Shown: positions 34,124 to 44,625, numbered from the stretch's first letter. The stretch: DNA of 60,000 bases from Symsagittifera roscoffensis (GCF_963678635.1 NC_087070.1:27840057-27900056), one strand, 5' to 3'. The notes: generated from the sequence alone by a model not told the origin. Translations and numbers: made by a program.

Positions 34124-36336
34124 TTACAAAAAGGTGCAAGACTTTTCAAAGTCAAAGTATTGAGTTTTAAAGAAAAAGTTCGATGAATGTATAAATGAGG
34201 AAAGAGGGCTTTCAAAGTTTATCCCATTAAGAGATAAAAAATTGTTAGCTAGTCTAAGTTCGCGAACAAAGAAGTTAATGTCTGACTTGAATTTTTGATA
34301 ATATTGGATGTTGAAAAGATTGTTTTCTCTTGATTTTTTTGTACGAGACCAGGATTTGACTTGAGGAATTTTGGACATTTCTACTTTTTTTTCACGATTT
34401 TCCATAGGAATACGAGATCTGCTCGAGCATCCTGAAAAGAAATTGGTAGTAAATTTGTATAAATTAAAGCGTGTTGTTATCATTGAAATTGTAAATCCAA
34501 CGGATTACATTCCGCTGAAAAAATTCTTTTTTGCGTAAACCAGAAATATGAGGTGACGAAACAGGGGAACAGTAAAGTAAAATAGACAATATCAATAATT
34601 GTTATAAAAGTTTTTTGCGACTAACAAAAAATTGATATGGCAATGAAATTAAACACTTTTGAACATTTCGCAATTTGTTTATCAACGTGATTTGACCAGT
34701 TTAAGGTATTGGATATTAACAAACCAAGATCTTTGATATCATTTATTTGCTCAAGAACTGATTCACTCAAATGAGTTGATGTTTCATGAGTTGATCCAAA
34801 ACATAATATCTTCGACTTTGAAGGGTGAAAATTAAGACCATTTAATTGTTTAACAGTTGAGAGACTATCAATGTCGTTTTGAATTAAAATGGGATTTGTG
34901 GTAAATGGTAGTAACTTCATGTCATCGTAGTATGTAAAAATTATACGGTTAATCACGCAGTCGGGAAAATCATTTATAAATAATCTGAAAAATAGAGGCC
35001 CAAAACACTTCTTTGGGAACACCTGAACTTACCTTGATAGGGCATGAAATTGTATATTTTGTTCTAACAGATTGATAACGGTATGAGAGATAATCGGATA
35101 TTAACATAATGAATTTGGTATCAAAACCGAGTAGACGGAGTTTTTGCAAGAGTAAACGATGGGTAACTGAATCGGCTGCTTTTTGAATACCAAAATAAAT
35201 ATATTACCAGGGAATTGATTAGTTTGCTTCTGTTTTTCATGAAGCTATGTTGTTATTCCTTTAACAATAAATCAATTTTTTTGTTTATGATATCAAATAA
35301 AACACACTAAAATAGAAGTGATAGCTTAGGCAAAATACTTATTGGTCTATAATTCGCGATGTCGCTGGTTGAAATAGATTTGTGCAAAGGTGTAACGTAA
35401 GGTTATTTCCATATAGACGCAAGTACGGAAGAGCATTGATGTAAAACAAATGATCGATTGTTGTCAGAGCCTATTAATGATTTATTATCACAAGACAATA
35501 TTAACTGCTCAACTTTAGAACACGAAAAAGAAATGTTTTAAAGTTTTATTGTATTTTTTTCAATGCCAACTTAACAAAATCATTATCAGGAGCAAAACGG
35601 ATCGAAAAAAAATTAAAGTTCAGCTGTTTTGCTATCTGAGGTTGCTGTTTTGTTTTTCCGAGATTCTTTTAGAAGGTAAGTGTTGGTTATCTTTGAATGA
35701 ACGAAGCTATTAAAAACAATGTTTAGAATATGAAAGTTTGACTTCATCTACCAATAAGCATTTCTCAAGTTCTATCGATTCTGATGACTGGCGGTTCAAA
35801 TCACGATGTTTTATTGATAAAAATAAAAACCAATGCTTCTGTAACTTGCGGTAATTTGTGTTTCTACAATTGAATAAGTGCATAGTGTGACAGGAGTAAT
35901 AGTAAGAATTATCTAGACGTTTTCTAAATTTAGAGTCAGCCGAAATTGATAAAACATGCAGTAAAGAACTGTACCAATTTGAAGTAAATTCATTGGCAGG
36001 TGGTAGACATAGAGTTGAAAACCCGAACAACAATACTAGAATAATTTTTGAAAACAATGGGGGGAAACGAAGACTTTGAAATATCTCTTTAAGAATATGA
36101 ATTAGGAGATTTTTGTAGAGAAGATTGAAAGGTAAAGGAAATTGGTCTAAAATATCTATGTTTTCGATTGAAAATGATAATTTATCGGGGATGGCGAAAA
36201 TGATATCAAGGGTTTTTCCATCAACCTGAGTAGGTACATTTATGAATTGATATAACCGAATGTCAGATGAACATTCCAAAATAGTTGATTTGGAACTGTT
36301 TGAAGAATAAAAAAAATCCCAATTTGTAGCAAGCAT
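34124..36336 (-). pseudogene. LINE-A relic (unit 2)
   Basis: Duplicate of 27216-29432 with the same order: endonuclease piece 35710-36336, RT piece 34621-35022, tail 34124-34483. This copy keeps the frame slightly further after SNTL (WSNHVDKQIAKCSKVFN), where unit 1 has lost one T near 27797. The shared breaks show the element was already dead before the duplication. Confidence 0.75.
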
Positions 36337-36705
36337 AATAAAATCTCATAGAAAATAAATATTATAAGAATTTTGTCCGTGTGATAGAGTTAACAGTTTG
36401 AATTTATTTTTGTTGTCTTTGATACATGAGTACATGAGCAAACTGATAGACTATCGTTTCGTTAAAGAGAAGATGAAGGTGGATTAGAAATTAAAGCATA
36501 GAAATTTATATACGAAGTGCTTATTAGAGCAATGCTGAAAGAATAACAATAGATTGATAGGTCTTGTATTGTAAAATTGGACGAAACACGATAAGCTTTA
36601 ATTAACCCACCATGTTGACCATAAGCACGGTCAGATCTAGATGGCTCTTTGATTGGTGCTCCACGAAAACTTCTGGATCATCAACTTCATCGGAAAGCCA
36701 TGCTT

Positions 36706-38672
36706 CAGTTCAGTTCAGTTCAGTTCTTTTTCTGATCTTTTAGGCGTTTTGTCGCCTCTATCGATCAGCTCGTGATGTACTCCTTTTCGATTAATTAGTC
36801 TCAAATTTATTAATTCCTCTTTTCTCCCAATATTTGTCCAGGTTGATCTTGAAAGCGTTTAAGGTCTTCGAGTCAATTACTTCTCCTGGCAACATATTCC
36901 AATCTGTAGCTGATCTAATGGTAAAACATTTTTTCCGCAATTCGAAGTTGGCTTTCTTCGTTTATCACTTTTTTGTCATTTGTCCTTGTGTGACGATTAT
37001 TCATTTCAAACATGTCTTTTGTAGTTTTTGGGTCATAACGGTGGTAACCTATTTTGAACATTTCGATCATTGTTGCTCGCCTTCTGCGGTATTCAAGTTA
37101 CGGTAGTTCTAGTTTTTTGACCTTTCATTTTATCTTAGTGTCTGCAGCCCTTGTACCATTCGTGTCGCTCGTCGTTGAACATTTTCGATTAATCTTGTGT
37201 TCTTCTTTAATCGCGGGTACCAGTCTAGATTACAGAACTCCAAATGAGGCCCTATGAGGCCTCTATAAACATTTAAAATACAGGTATAGTCATTTTAATG
37301 AACGTTTTCTTAAAAACTGCAAGGATAGAATTTGCCTTTTTAACTTTTGCAAAGATATGAGTCAAAAGAGAGTTTACTATCGATGATCACTCCAAGGTCT
37401 TTTTCTTCTCCTACCGTTTCAAACTGTTTATCGTAAAGTTCATATAATCTTGTTTCACGATTTAATCTTCCACTTGAGATTATCATATTTACACATTTAT
37501 TTTCATTGAAGACTATTTTTTGACCATTCTTCCAGTTTTCTTAGATCTTCTTGCAGCAACTCAACGTCTTTGTTACTGGTAATATCTCTGTATAGTTTTG
37601 CATCGTCTGCAAATAAATACAATTTTGATTTGAGTGTGTTTGGCATTGAATTTATATATATTACAAACAAAACAGGTCCCAATACAGATCCTTGGGGAAT
37701 CCCACTCAGAACATCTTTCCATTCAGATCTACTGTCGTTTATCACAACTCTTTGTCGTCTTGTTAATAAAAACTCGTTGATCCAGACCAGTGTTTTTCCT
37801 TTTATTCCATATTGTTTTAGGATTCCTATCAGTCTTTTGTGCGGAACCGAGTCGAACGCTTTCTCGAAATCCAAGTAGATAACATCCGTTTCTCGGCGAC
37901 TATCTATTGTTTTTGTGAAATCATCCAGCACTCTCAGTAGTTGTAATTGTGATGATCTACCGGCAGAAAACCAAACTGTTCGTTTACAAGGATTTCATTT
38001 TCTTCTAGATGTTCCATAAGATGGGCTCTAATAAAAATTTTTGTTAGAACTTGAGTCAGGAAATCTCGCAATTCAAACAGAAGTTTCGGGTGAATTTCGT
38101 CGGGCCCTGGAGATTTCGATGTATTGAACCTAGTTGCTCTTTCACCAATTTCTCTGTTATTTCTAAGTCCTTTATTGGATGGGTGATATCCACTTCTGGA
38201 ATCTTCCATTCTCCCGGTGGTTCGTGTGTGAAGACTGATGAAAAGATCTTTGACAAAACTTCAACTTTTTTGATCTCATTGGTCGTTAAAGATCCATCAT
38301 CCTGCACTAAAGCTGGTATTGCATTTTGTAACACGGTTTTCTGTCTCACAGAGCTCCAGATTTTTTTTGGTTTTATTTTCACATCATTAGCTATTTCACT
38401 TTCCTTTGCCCTTTGATCATTTCGAGTAGCTGTCTTAACAGCATTTCTTTTTTCTTTATAGTTGTCAAAATTTACTTTTGTTCTATTTCCGCAAAACTTT
38501 TCCAGTATTTATTTTTTGCTCTGATTGCCTGTCGAGTGGTATTGCTGAATAGTAGTTTGTTTCTTCACTCTGGATTGACAGTAAAGTATTTTCCTGGGAG
38601 TCGTTTTTGAATGGGTGTTTCGCAACTTCGATTGCTCGATCTAATGATGAAGCTCCGATAACAAATACCATA
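36706..38672 (-). pseudogene. LINE-B relic (unit 2)
   Basis: Duplicate of 29800-31920. The RT piece 37503-37931 is more complete than in unit 1: YLDFEKAFDSVPHKR, SGIPQGSVLGPVLFVIYIN and LFADDAKLY (the FADD catalytic box) are in one frame. A deletion of about 147 bases near 38033 fuses the upstream piece to an IRAHLMEHLEENEIL segment. (TTCAG)n lies at the 3' end (about 36707-36725). Confidence 0.8.
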
Positions 38673-38782
38673 GATTGAGGGATAGATCTTCACCCGCCCT
38701 TAGCTAGAGGCGGGGGGGGACTTTGGACAAATTATTGTATTCGTAAATTTAATTAAAGATATTTTTGCCAAAAAGTAAATTT

Positions 38783-38814
38783 CAAACGTTTTCGCAACTA
38801 TGTGCATCGTCAGG
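38783..38814 (-). ncRNA. Hammerhead-ribozyme-like motif at Penelope 3' end
   Basis: The - strand reads cctgacga, then tgcacatagttgc (stem GCA/TGC around a short loop), then gaaaacgtttga. This matches the conserved core CUGANGA-stem II-GAAA of the hammerhead motifs known from Penelope-like elements. Stems I and III are not demonstrable by eye; minimal type I forms in these elements have very short stem III. Confidence 0.55.
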
Positions 38815-39079
38815 ATTTTTACAATAAACTACTCTAAATGACGATAAAACATCAATTTACAAATGTTATTTACAATAAATCACATACAATTTGGTTCTAA
38901 ACCATCATGATAAAAAATTAGCCAATCCCAGTTGACCTCTAAATTACTATTAAGATTAAAATACTTTTAACCTCTAAAATTAATTAAACATTTTAAAATT
39001 AATTTGTCTGGAAGTTTCTGAGTCATAATTTCGATTTAGACATGTACGTTTTGAATAAAAAACCAAAAATATTTTGGGA

Positions 39080-40243
39080 CTAAATTTTCAGTGTTAACTC
39101 CCTGCTCCTAAACTCATCGCGCGTGTTCAAGCCCGGTTTCTCTTTCCTGATATGTATTGCCTCTAGTGTTAGCAATTTTGTTTGGTTGTTTGACCTATCT
39201 ATAATTTCCCAACTAAGATCTGCGCTATTTCCCTCAAGTTGGCATTGCTGAAGGTGGAGGCCTACCGGTGAGTCTGCTTTCTTATATTCCTCAATTCTAG
39301 TGGTCAAATGTCGAACAGTTTGTCCGACATAGGTGGAAGTGCATCCACTACATGACAGTTTATAAACCACTCTTGACTTGAGGTCATTAGAAAATGCTGA
39401 CTTCAGTGATGGTAAACATGATTGTAGTTTTCTTGTGGTGAAAACCACTTGAACGTTCGTTAATTTTCGTAACCTGTTAGCAAAATATTGGCTCTGGTTA
39501 CCTCTATATTGCATCATCAGCATTGGGGGCTTCTCATCCTTTGGTGATTGAACTGACAAACCCCTGTCACTATCCAGGGGCTTGCTTTTACCCTCGATGA
39601 TCTTGCACAAGGCGTCTGAAGCCACCTTTGCGGACCAATTTTCAGGGTACTGATTTGTCAGCCATTGCGCCCTACTAGTTTCCATAGCCTTATCAAATTG
39701 CTTCCAGCTAGATGTACTCCTAAAAACCCTGTGTAGAGTGCCTTGGATAAAACTACGCTTATACTGAGTTGGGGCGCAGCTTCTATAGTTCAGTATAGTC
39801 CCTGTATCTGTTGGTTTTTGATACCAGCTGCAAGTTACACGCCTATCCTGCGATACATTTATGTTCAAATCCAGGAACGGCAAATTCCCCTCCGAATTAG
39901 TTTTCTCTAGAGTGAACTGCAAATTTGGATGAAGAGAATTGGCGGCATCGAGAAGACAACTCGGCTCCCCTCTGACTGTTCTAACAATGTCATCCACATA
40001 CCTGAGGAACAATTTCACCTGGGGAGTATCCTTCTCCTTGTTCTTAGCTCGGCAGCAGCTTTCACAGTACCAGACTATCTCGGTTATTGATGCGTATACG
40101 TCATCGGATATTTTTCCGCATTTTAGATGATACCAGTTTCGGCAACTCTCGCATTCAACCCCCTTTGATCTATATGTGACTTTCCTGCTGCAACATGGGC
40201 ACAAGCCGTTTTTGTCATTAATTTGCTGTACCCCCGTTCCCAC
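39080..40243 (-). CDS. Penelope-like protein: PHD finger fused to RT C-terminus and GIY-YIG
   Basis: An intact 387-residue frame. Residues 15-63 form a C4HC3 PHD finger (C15, C18, C31, C34, H39, C42, C60, C63). Directly after a charged linker comes the RT palm motif FLRYVDDI (residues 79-86), followed by the LPFLDL-type region, and a GIY-YIG endonuclease (VVYKLSC ... YVGQT ... R, about residues 290-320). The RT fingers and first palm motifs are missing, so it cannot be a working polymerase. Either an internal deletion or a 5' capture joined the PHD finger in frame. PHD fingers are better known from CR1-type LINE ORF1 proteins. Start chosen at the first Met of the open frame. Confidence 0.8.
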   Translation of the reverse strand: MGTGVQQINDKNGLCPCCSRKVTYRSKGVECESCRNWYHLKCGKISDDVYASITEIVWYCESCCRAKNKEKDTPQVKLFLRYVDDIVRTVRGEPSCLLDAANSLHPNLQFTLEKTNSEGNLPFLDLNINVSQDRRVTCSWYQKPTDTGTILNYRSCAPTQYKRSFIQGTLHRVFRSTSSWKQFDKAMETSRAQWLTNQYPENWSAKVASDALCKIIEGKSKPLDSDRGLSVQSPKDEKPPMLMMQYRGNQSQYFANRLRKLTNVQVVFTTRKLQSCLPSLKSAFSNDLKSRVVYKLSCSGCTSTYVGQTVRHLTTRIEEYKKADSPVGLHLQQCQLEGNSADLSWEIIDRSNNQTKLLTLEAIHIRKEKPGLNTRDEFRSRELTLKI

Positions 40244-40676
40244 CGGTATTTGTTGTCGTAGAGCAAATTCGTATTCTTTGATCTAATTTAATTAATCAAA
40301 TGTTCATGCCTCTAGCTCAAATCATCTGAAAACACATGGTTTGAACAAAGGAAAAGGAGATCTATTTAATAAGTTTATCACAACATTTAGGCTCTTTAGT
40401 AAGTTTATCACAACAATTAGGCTTGTACGTTTCGGTAAGAAAACAAAGAAATACAATTTTAGTGAATAAATTTGAGTAAATATTGGCGTCTTTCTAGGCA
40501 ACGAAGGGATTGACACTTAAATAGTAAACAATTTGTTTCAAGTAGTCAATCCATTTTCACCAATTCGGTTTTATTGAATAGCTGAAGTTTTAATACGAAA
40601 ATCATTTCTGTTTTGGATTCAATAGTCAATTGACCTTGGAAAGGACCTGCTTATCATTCATATTTTTGATTTTCAG

Positions 40677-40971
40677 TATAATTTGTCAGAAGCTGATACA
40701 CAGACTATCGTAGACTCTCTCATTCCTCTCAATGCAACATTTATTTCGAAAAATGAGTTCATGGAAAAGTTTCACGAGACTGTTGGCGAAAGCGGGCCGT
40801 CGTTATCAAGGCGAAGCTCAGTTGAGTGGCAGAACAGCTATCAGATTGCTCCTGCCTCCTTGAGCAACGTAACTATCCGAAATCATTCGTTTGGCATGAG
40901 CCTTGATTCAAGCGGCGACCATTTCAGCGGTCCAAATAGAAGTCTTCAAGAGTACGAAGTTTACTCTAGCT
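40677..40971 (+). CDS. RASEF: RASEF-like exon 2: second (degenerate) EF-hand
   Basis: Acceptor ttttcag ends at 40676; donor gct|gttagt follows 40971. It starts in phase 0, matching exon 1. Joined to exon 1 it continues the F helix (YNLSEADTQTIVDS), then has an EF-like turn (IPLNATFISKNE). That turn keeps the position-8 Ile and position-12 Glu but lacks the Asp/Gly ligands, so this hand probably does not bind Ca2+. A Ser-rich segment follows (SGPSLSRRSSVEW). It ends in phase 1, completed by the CG that begins exon 3. Confidence 0.8.
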
Positions 40972-41074
40972 GTTAGTTTTTTTTTCAACTACGCCTCCTC
41001 TTCTTCAAATGAAGAATGTAATATATCCCAGTTAAAGTAACCAGATTTTCTAATAACTGATCTTTGGTTTTCAG

Positions 41075-41595
41075 CGGGCAACGAAGAGGCAATGTCATAT
41101 CAACAAACTAATATTGAGTTGGATGAGTACATGAAAGAACTAGGAATGACAAAAGATCTGACTCTAGAGCAAAACAGTCTGCTGCAGGTCTGGTCAGCTT
41201 TGCGTGCGCACGAAGACAACACGTTGGAAATCATGTTTAAATCGTTTGTGGGGAAAATAATCCTGGAAATGGACAATCAGCAGAGCCTTATTCAAGCACA
41301 AAGTCAACGATTGAAGGAATTCAACCTTTCAGAGGAAGACCGGCTTATGGACTTACAGAAATCAGCAGAGAGTGATTTAAGTAAAGTCATTGCGCAGTAT
41401 GAAAAACAAATTCAGAATAGTATCAAAAGTTATGAAGAGAAAATTGATATTATTTGTTCTGAAAGAGAACAACTGATGGACGAGCTGCAGGCTAAAACAA
41501 GCGTTGAGTCCCGTAGATCAAACGAGGTGAAGTTGCTGAATTCGAAAGTAAGTGAATACGAAATGGAAGTGGAGCAGCTGAAAAATGAACTGAAG
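41075..41595 (+). CDS. RASEF: RASEF-like exon 3: coiled coil
   Basis: Acceptor ggttttcag ends at 41074; donor aag|gtatgc follows 41595. The 521 bases read in one frame as a Glu/Lys/Gln/Leu-rich helix with heptad spacing (for example EYMKELGMTKDLTLEQNSLL, then QLIDELQ-type repeats to VEQLKNELK). This is expected for the RASEF coiled coil that mediates self-association. An internal perfect donor (gtaagt near 41548) keeps the same phase and could give a shorter form. Ends phase 0. Confidence 0.85.
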
Positions 41596-41658
41596 GTATG
41601 CTTATTCTGGACATTAATGAAGCTAATTATTGAGTTAAATTGTTGAAAACTATTTTAG

Positions 41659-41689
41659 TCCCAGTCAGACCCTTATGGTGTTTTAGCGA
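41659..41689 (+). CDS. RASEF: RASEF-like exon 4: 31-base microexon
   Basis: Acceptor ctattttag ends at 41658; donor gcga|gtacgt follows 41689. Exon 3 ends in phase 0, but exon 5 needs a preceding phase-1 end. These 31 bases (SQSDPYGVLA plus one base) solve the mismatch exactly, and the joined codon is AGC (Ser). The preceding intron is only 63 bases. The call rests on phase and splice signals alone. Confidence 0.6.
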
Positions 41690-41939
41690 GTACGTAACGA
41701 GTGTATCAGTGGCGGTAACGGGCCCGCTCGAGTGCATGCCATAGATCAGTTCACAACACCACGCAGAACCCAGTCATTCCGATCGCCAGGTTGGCTGTGA
41801 TTTGTTAATCTCCTTCGAAAACTTGGAACTGAAATTTTAGACCTTGCGTAAAATTAGCACAAGCAACGCTGCTGTTATAATGTTATCTCAATTTTTCCCT
41901 CCAAAGTTGCCTTTTTTGTGTTAGTTTGTTCTGGCAATA

Positions 41940-42559
41940 CAGTGCTGATTTAAATTATCCGGACAAAACAAACAAAATTTGAAACCTCATACGCGGTTTT
42001 TTCTTAAATTAAGTTAAAATTATACAAAATAGAAGAAAACTTAATTTGCTTAAAATTTCACCAGAATTAATTTGATGCAATTTGTTTTGCAAAAATCGCA
42101 ACCAAAATTTTACCCCAAAAATGGGTCATTTTGCCATTTTTCTGTTTATCAAGAATTAAGCTTGAACCCCAAGCTTATCAATAAGAACTTTTTATCGCAA
42201 GAAGCCCCCTAAACAACTGAACAAATTTTTGGTAAAAATGACCTTATTTTGGCTAAAAAGCAATTAAAATTCTAATAGACTTTTCAAGAATTCTAGAAAT
42301 TTGTTGGGTTTGTAGGGGGCTTCTTGCGATAAAAATTTTTAGTCGATTAACTTAAGGAATTAAGCGTAATTCTTGATAAACTGAAAAATCGCAAAATGAT
42401 CCATTTTTAGGTTAAAATTTTGGTTAAAGACAAATTGCATCGTATTAATTATGATGAGGTGAAATTCTAGGCAACTTTTATTCTCTTTTTCTCTAATGTT
42501 AACCCAATTTGAGAAAAACAATTATTTTCGTTTTGTTCGGTTAATTTAAAGCAACACTG
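41940..42559. mobile_element. Tc1/mariner-type MITE with TA target
   Basis: Inverted ends CAGTGCTGATTTAAATTAT and its right-hand counterpart (CAGTGTTGCTTTAAATTAAC on the other strand) sit between TA dinucleotides (41938-41939, 42560-42561). The inverted similarity continues deep inside: aagaagccccct at about 42199 and aggggg cttcttgcg at about 42315. The 620-base element is therefore almost a full foldback. Non-coding, in RASEF intron 4. Confidence 0.8.
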
Positions 42560-42684
42560 TAACACCTGCTGTATGCAACTCTATATTAGGCGATTCGATA
42601 GCATGCGTTTTATCCGCTCGGTGAAGTCGCATTCGGTGCTGTCTGGTGTTTTCTAGTAAACCATGTTTGAAATCATTAGTTATA

Positions 42685-42890
42685 AGGCCTGAGTGATCAA
42701 AAGGACATAAGCAGTGATCATAAATGTTTAGGCTCCGCAGCAAATAGTAGGTTTGACTCCCACGGTAGCTTGGTGTTGTTTGGCCTTTTTCTTTTCCGGC
42801 GTATTCTCACCACTTTAAAGCTACATATTGCCGTTTTTCTTGCTTGTCTCTGCAAGTTGCAGTTTTGCCTCTGTGTAAATTTGCAAAGAT
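42685..42890 (+). repeat. Possible SINE-like relic
   Basis: taaggcctgagtgatc and ggtttgactcccac resemble degraded A and B boxes. The tail gtctctgcaagttgcagttttgcctctgtgt resembles the 3' part of the SINE-like repeats at 44437 and 45075. Weak. Confidence 0.35.
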
Positions 42891-42935
42891 TTATTTCAGC
42901 AAATACAAATATCAAATTGATGTTCTAATTTTTAG

Positions 42936-43568
42936 GCTCAGCACATTTTTCGGATGGTTCATATACGTTCAGCACCCCTAAGATCAACAGAAGTCACTCG
43001 ACATTCGATACGGCAGCTGACGACGATTCACTCACCTTAACTAACAACGAGGAAACATTCTACACTGCACAGCAGGGCTACAGTAGGGACACTAGTTTCA
43101 GCCAATCAGCGCTGAGAACGGAAGAGCAGTTCAGTGATTCGCTGCTGCATACTCTGGAGGAGCCGAAGATTCTGTCTGATAGAGCGAAACCATCTCGTGC
43201 CACTGGAAATCAACAGGAGAGGCAGCTATCATCGAAAAGAGAAGAATTAGGCTCAAAACGGGTTCTCAGAAATGAGAACACATCTGCAGATTTGGACGAT
43301 CAGATTTCAGTGACGTCAGAAGATGAAGACACTGACGAATCACGCGTGTCCACTCTGCAACCACACCCTCAAAGTACCATGGAAGACGACGGAAGTGAGG
43401 CGGAGAGGGAGAAGGCAGACTATGTGGAACTAGATTGGCACCAGTTCCCCAACTTGGTGGAGTACACGTTCAAAGTGATCTTATGTGGGGATCCGTCTGT
43501 GGGAAAGACATCCTTCTTAAACCAGTTATGTCTCAGAGAGTTCAGAGAGTCTACTATTGCTACTATCG
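42936..43568 (+). CDS. RASEF: RASEF-like exon 5: linker and Rab G1/switch I
   Basis: Acceptor tttttag ends at 42935; donor tcg|gtaagc follows 43568. The first two thirds read as an acidic, Ser/Thr-rich linker (DDSLTLTNNEETFY ... SVTSEDEDTDESRVS), likely disordered. The end is the start of a Rab GTPase: YTFKVILCG, P-loop GDPSVGKTS, and effector segment RESTIATIG with the Mg2+-binding Thr. An alternative acceptor (ctcag, 42941) would drop six bases in the same phase. Ends phase 1. Confidence 0.9.
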
Positions 43569-43746
43569 GTAAGCACAGCCAAAGGCTGTCTTTGGTGTAG
43601 GTTAATTCACAATTCTATTCCCTTTCTGTTGCATTGATCAATAAAAAAGAACGAAAAAATCTAGCATAACTTATTTGGAGACTCGATAAATGTTTCAAAA
43701 TGTGCTTTATTAAAGCAAATGAAGTAAGTCGTTGTTCTTTTTGTAG

Positions 43747-43912
43747 GGATGTCTTTCTTCCGCCACAAGTTTCGAGTTAGCAGACGGGGCAAGGCGGTGG
43801 GAGTGGAGTTGCAATGTTGGGACACGGCTGGCCAGGAGAAGTTCCGATCTCTGCCGCAGTCTTACTTCCGCAATGCAGACGCCGCCATTCTCATGTTCGA
43901 CGTCACTAAGAG
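43747..43912 (+). CDS. RASEF: RASEF-like exon 6: Rab switch II core
   Basis: Acceptor tttgtag ends at 43746; donor aag ag|gtgggt follows 43912. It reads [10 protein letters not shown], then [20 protein letters not shown] (G3/switch II with catalytic Gln), then [17 protein letters not shown]. The phase-1 G from exon 5 completes a Gly codon. The Rab family motif WDTAGQE is intact, so GTP hydrolysis is expected. Confidence 0.95.
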
Positions 43913-44187
43913 GTGGGTAAGCATTTGAAAGATCTGCGAAAGCTGCACTTCTCCAAGAGATTGTCAATGCTTGTCTGAAATTTTGCTCTGCGAGTAGCTG
44001 CACAGAATTTTCACATATCATGAAAAGTTCTGAGTTTTCTTTTGAGTTTTGAATGCCGACTTAAAGGTCGTCTTTGAAAGTGATCTTTCACTCCGACTTT
44101 TTTAATGTGTAACAGAACGATTAGAATATCACTGATCTAAAACACGGGTTTTCAGTATGTTTCCATGCCATATTTGATAAACTAGTG

Positions 44188-44275
44188 CAGTATTTGAAAC
44201 ACTAGTGAAATATTTGAAAAACTAGTGCAATTTTTGAAACACTAGTGCAATATTTATATATTTCACTAGTGTATT
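44188..44275 (+). repeat. Short tandem repeat, about 20-base unit
   Basis: Four diverged units of actagtgcaatatttgaaac follow one another in RASEF intron 6. Confidence 0.7.
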
Positions 44276-44436
44276 CACTTGCGATCAGTTTAGTGTGATA
44301 TTACGAACCTTCTTTTTTTCTAACCTAACTCACAGATAGAAGTGTTCCATTATTTGAAAATTTCAATGTAGCATTGGAAATTGCATAGCATCTGTTCTCG
44401 TCTTTATTTTTTGCTAGTGTTTGTCATCTATTAAGG

Positions 44437-44625
44437 TTCCATGGCTGAGTGGCTATTGTGTGAGTATCTTAATCTCTATGTCCCAGTCTCGAATCTCTGA
44501 GGTACACGATTTTTAAAACTAATTCGAGGCTTATTTCTAATTTTTTTTATTGCACTCTATAGAGCTGCTTTTTGTCGTGTTCTCGCAAGTTGTTGCGAAG
44601 CGGAGCTTCACCTCTGTGTTTAAAT
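44437..44625 (+). repeat. tRNA-derived SINE-like repeat, copy 1
   Basis: A box tggctgagtgg (44442-44452) and a B-box-like agtctcgaatctc (about 44486-44498) are followed by a shared tail gagctgctttttgtcgtgttctcgcaag ... cacctctgtgt. The copy at 45075 shares head and tail, which defines an element of about 190 bases. Pol III-type internal promoter by sequence only. Confidence 0.65.

Larger units (their letters stand above)
38756..40284 (-). mobile_element. Penelope-like element, 5' truncated, 10-bp TSD
   Basis: A 1529-base insertion present only in D2 unit 2; unit 1 preserves the empty site. It is flanked by aatttaatta at 38746-38755 and 40285-40294. On the - strand it carries a PHD/RT/GIY-YIG frame and ends in a hammerhead-like motif near its 3' end. 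Full-length Penelope-like elements encode a much longer RT, so this copy lacks most of it. Confidence 0.85.
32951..41242. repeat. Segmental tandem duplication D2, unit 2 (8.3 kb)
   Basis: Colinear with 26051-32950. The extra length is the 1.53-kb Penelope-like insertion (38756-40284) plus its target repeat, offset by a deletion of about 147 bases in LINE-B (sequence equivalent to 31133-31279 is absent near 38033). Unit 2 is continuous with the rest of RASEF exon 3 and so holds the working exon copies. Confidence 0.9.
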
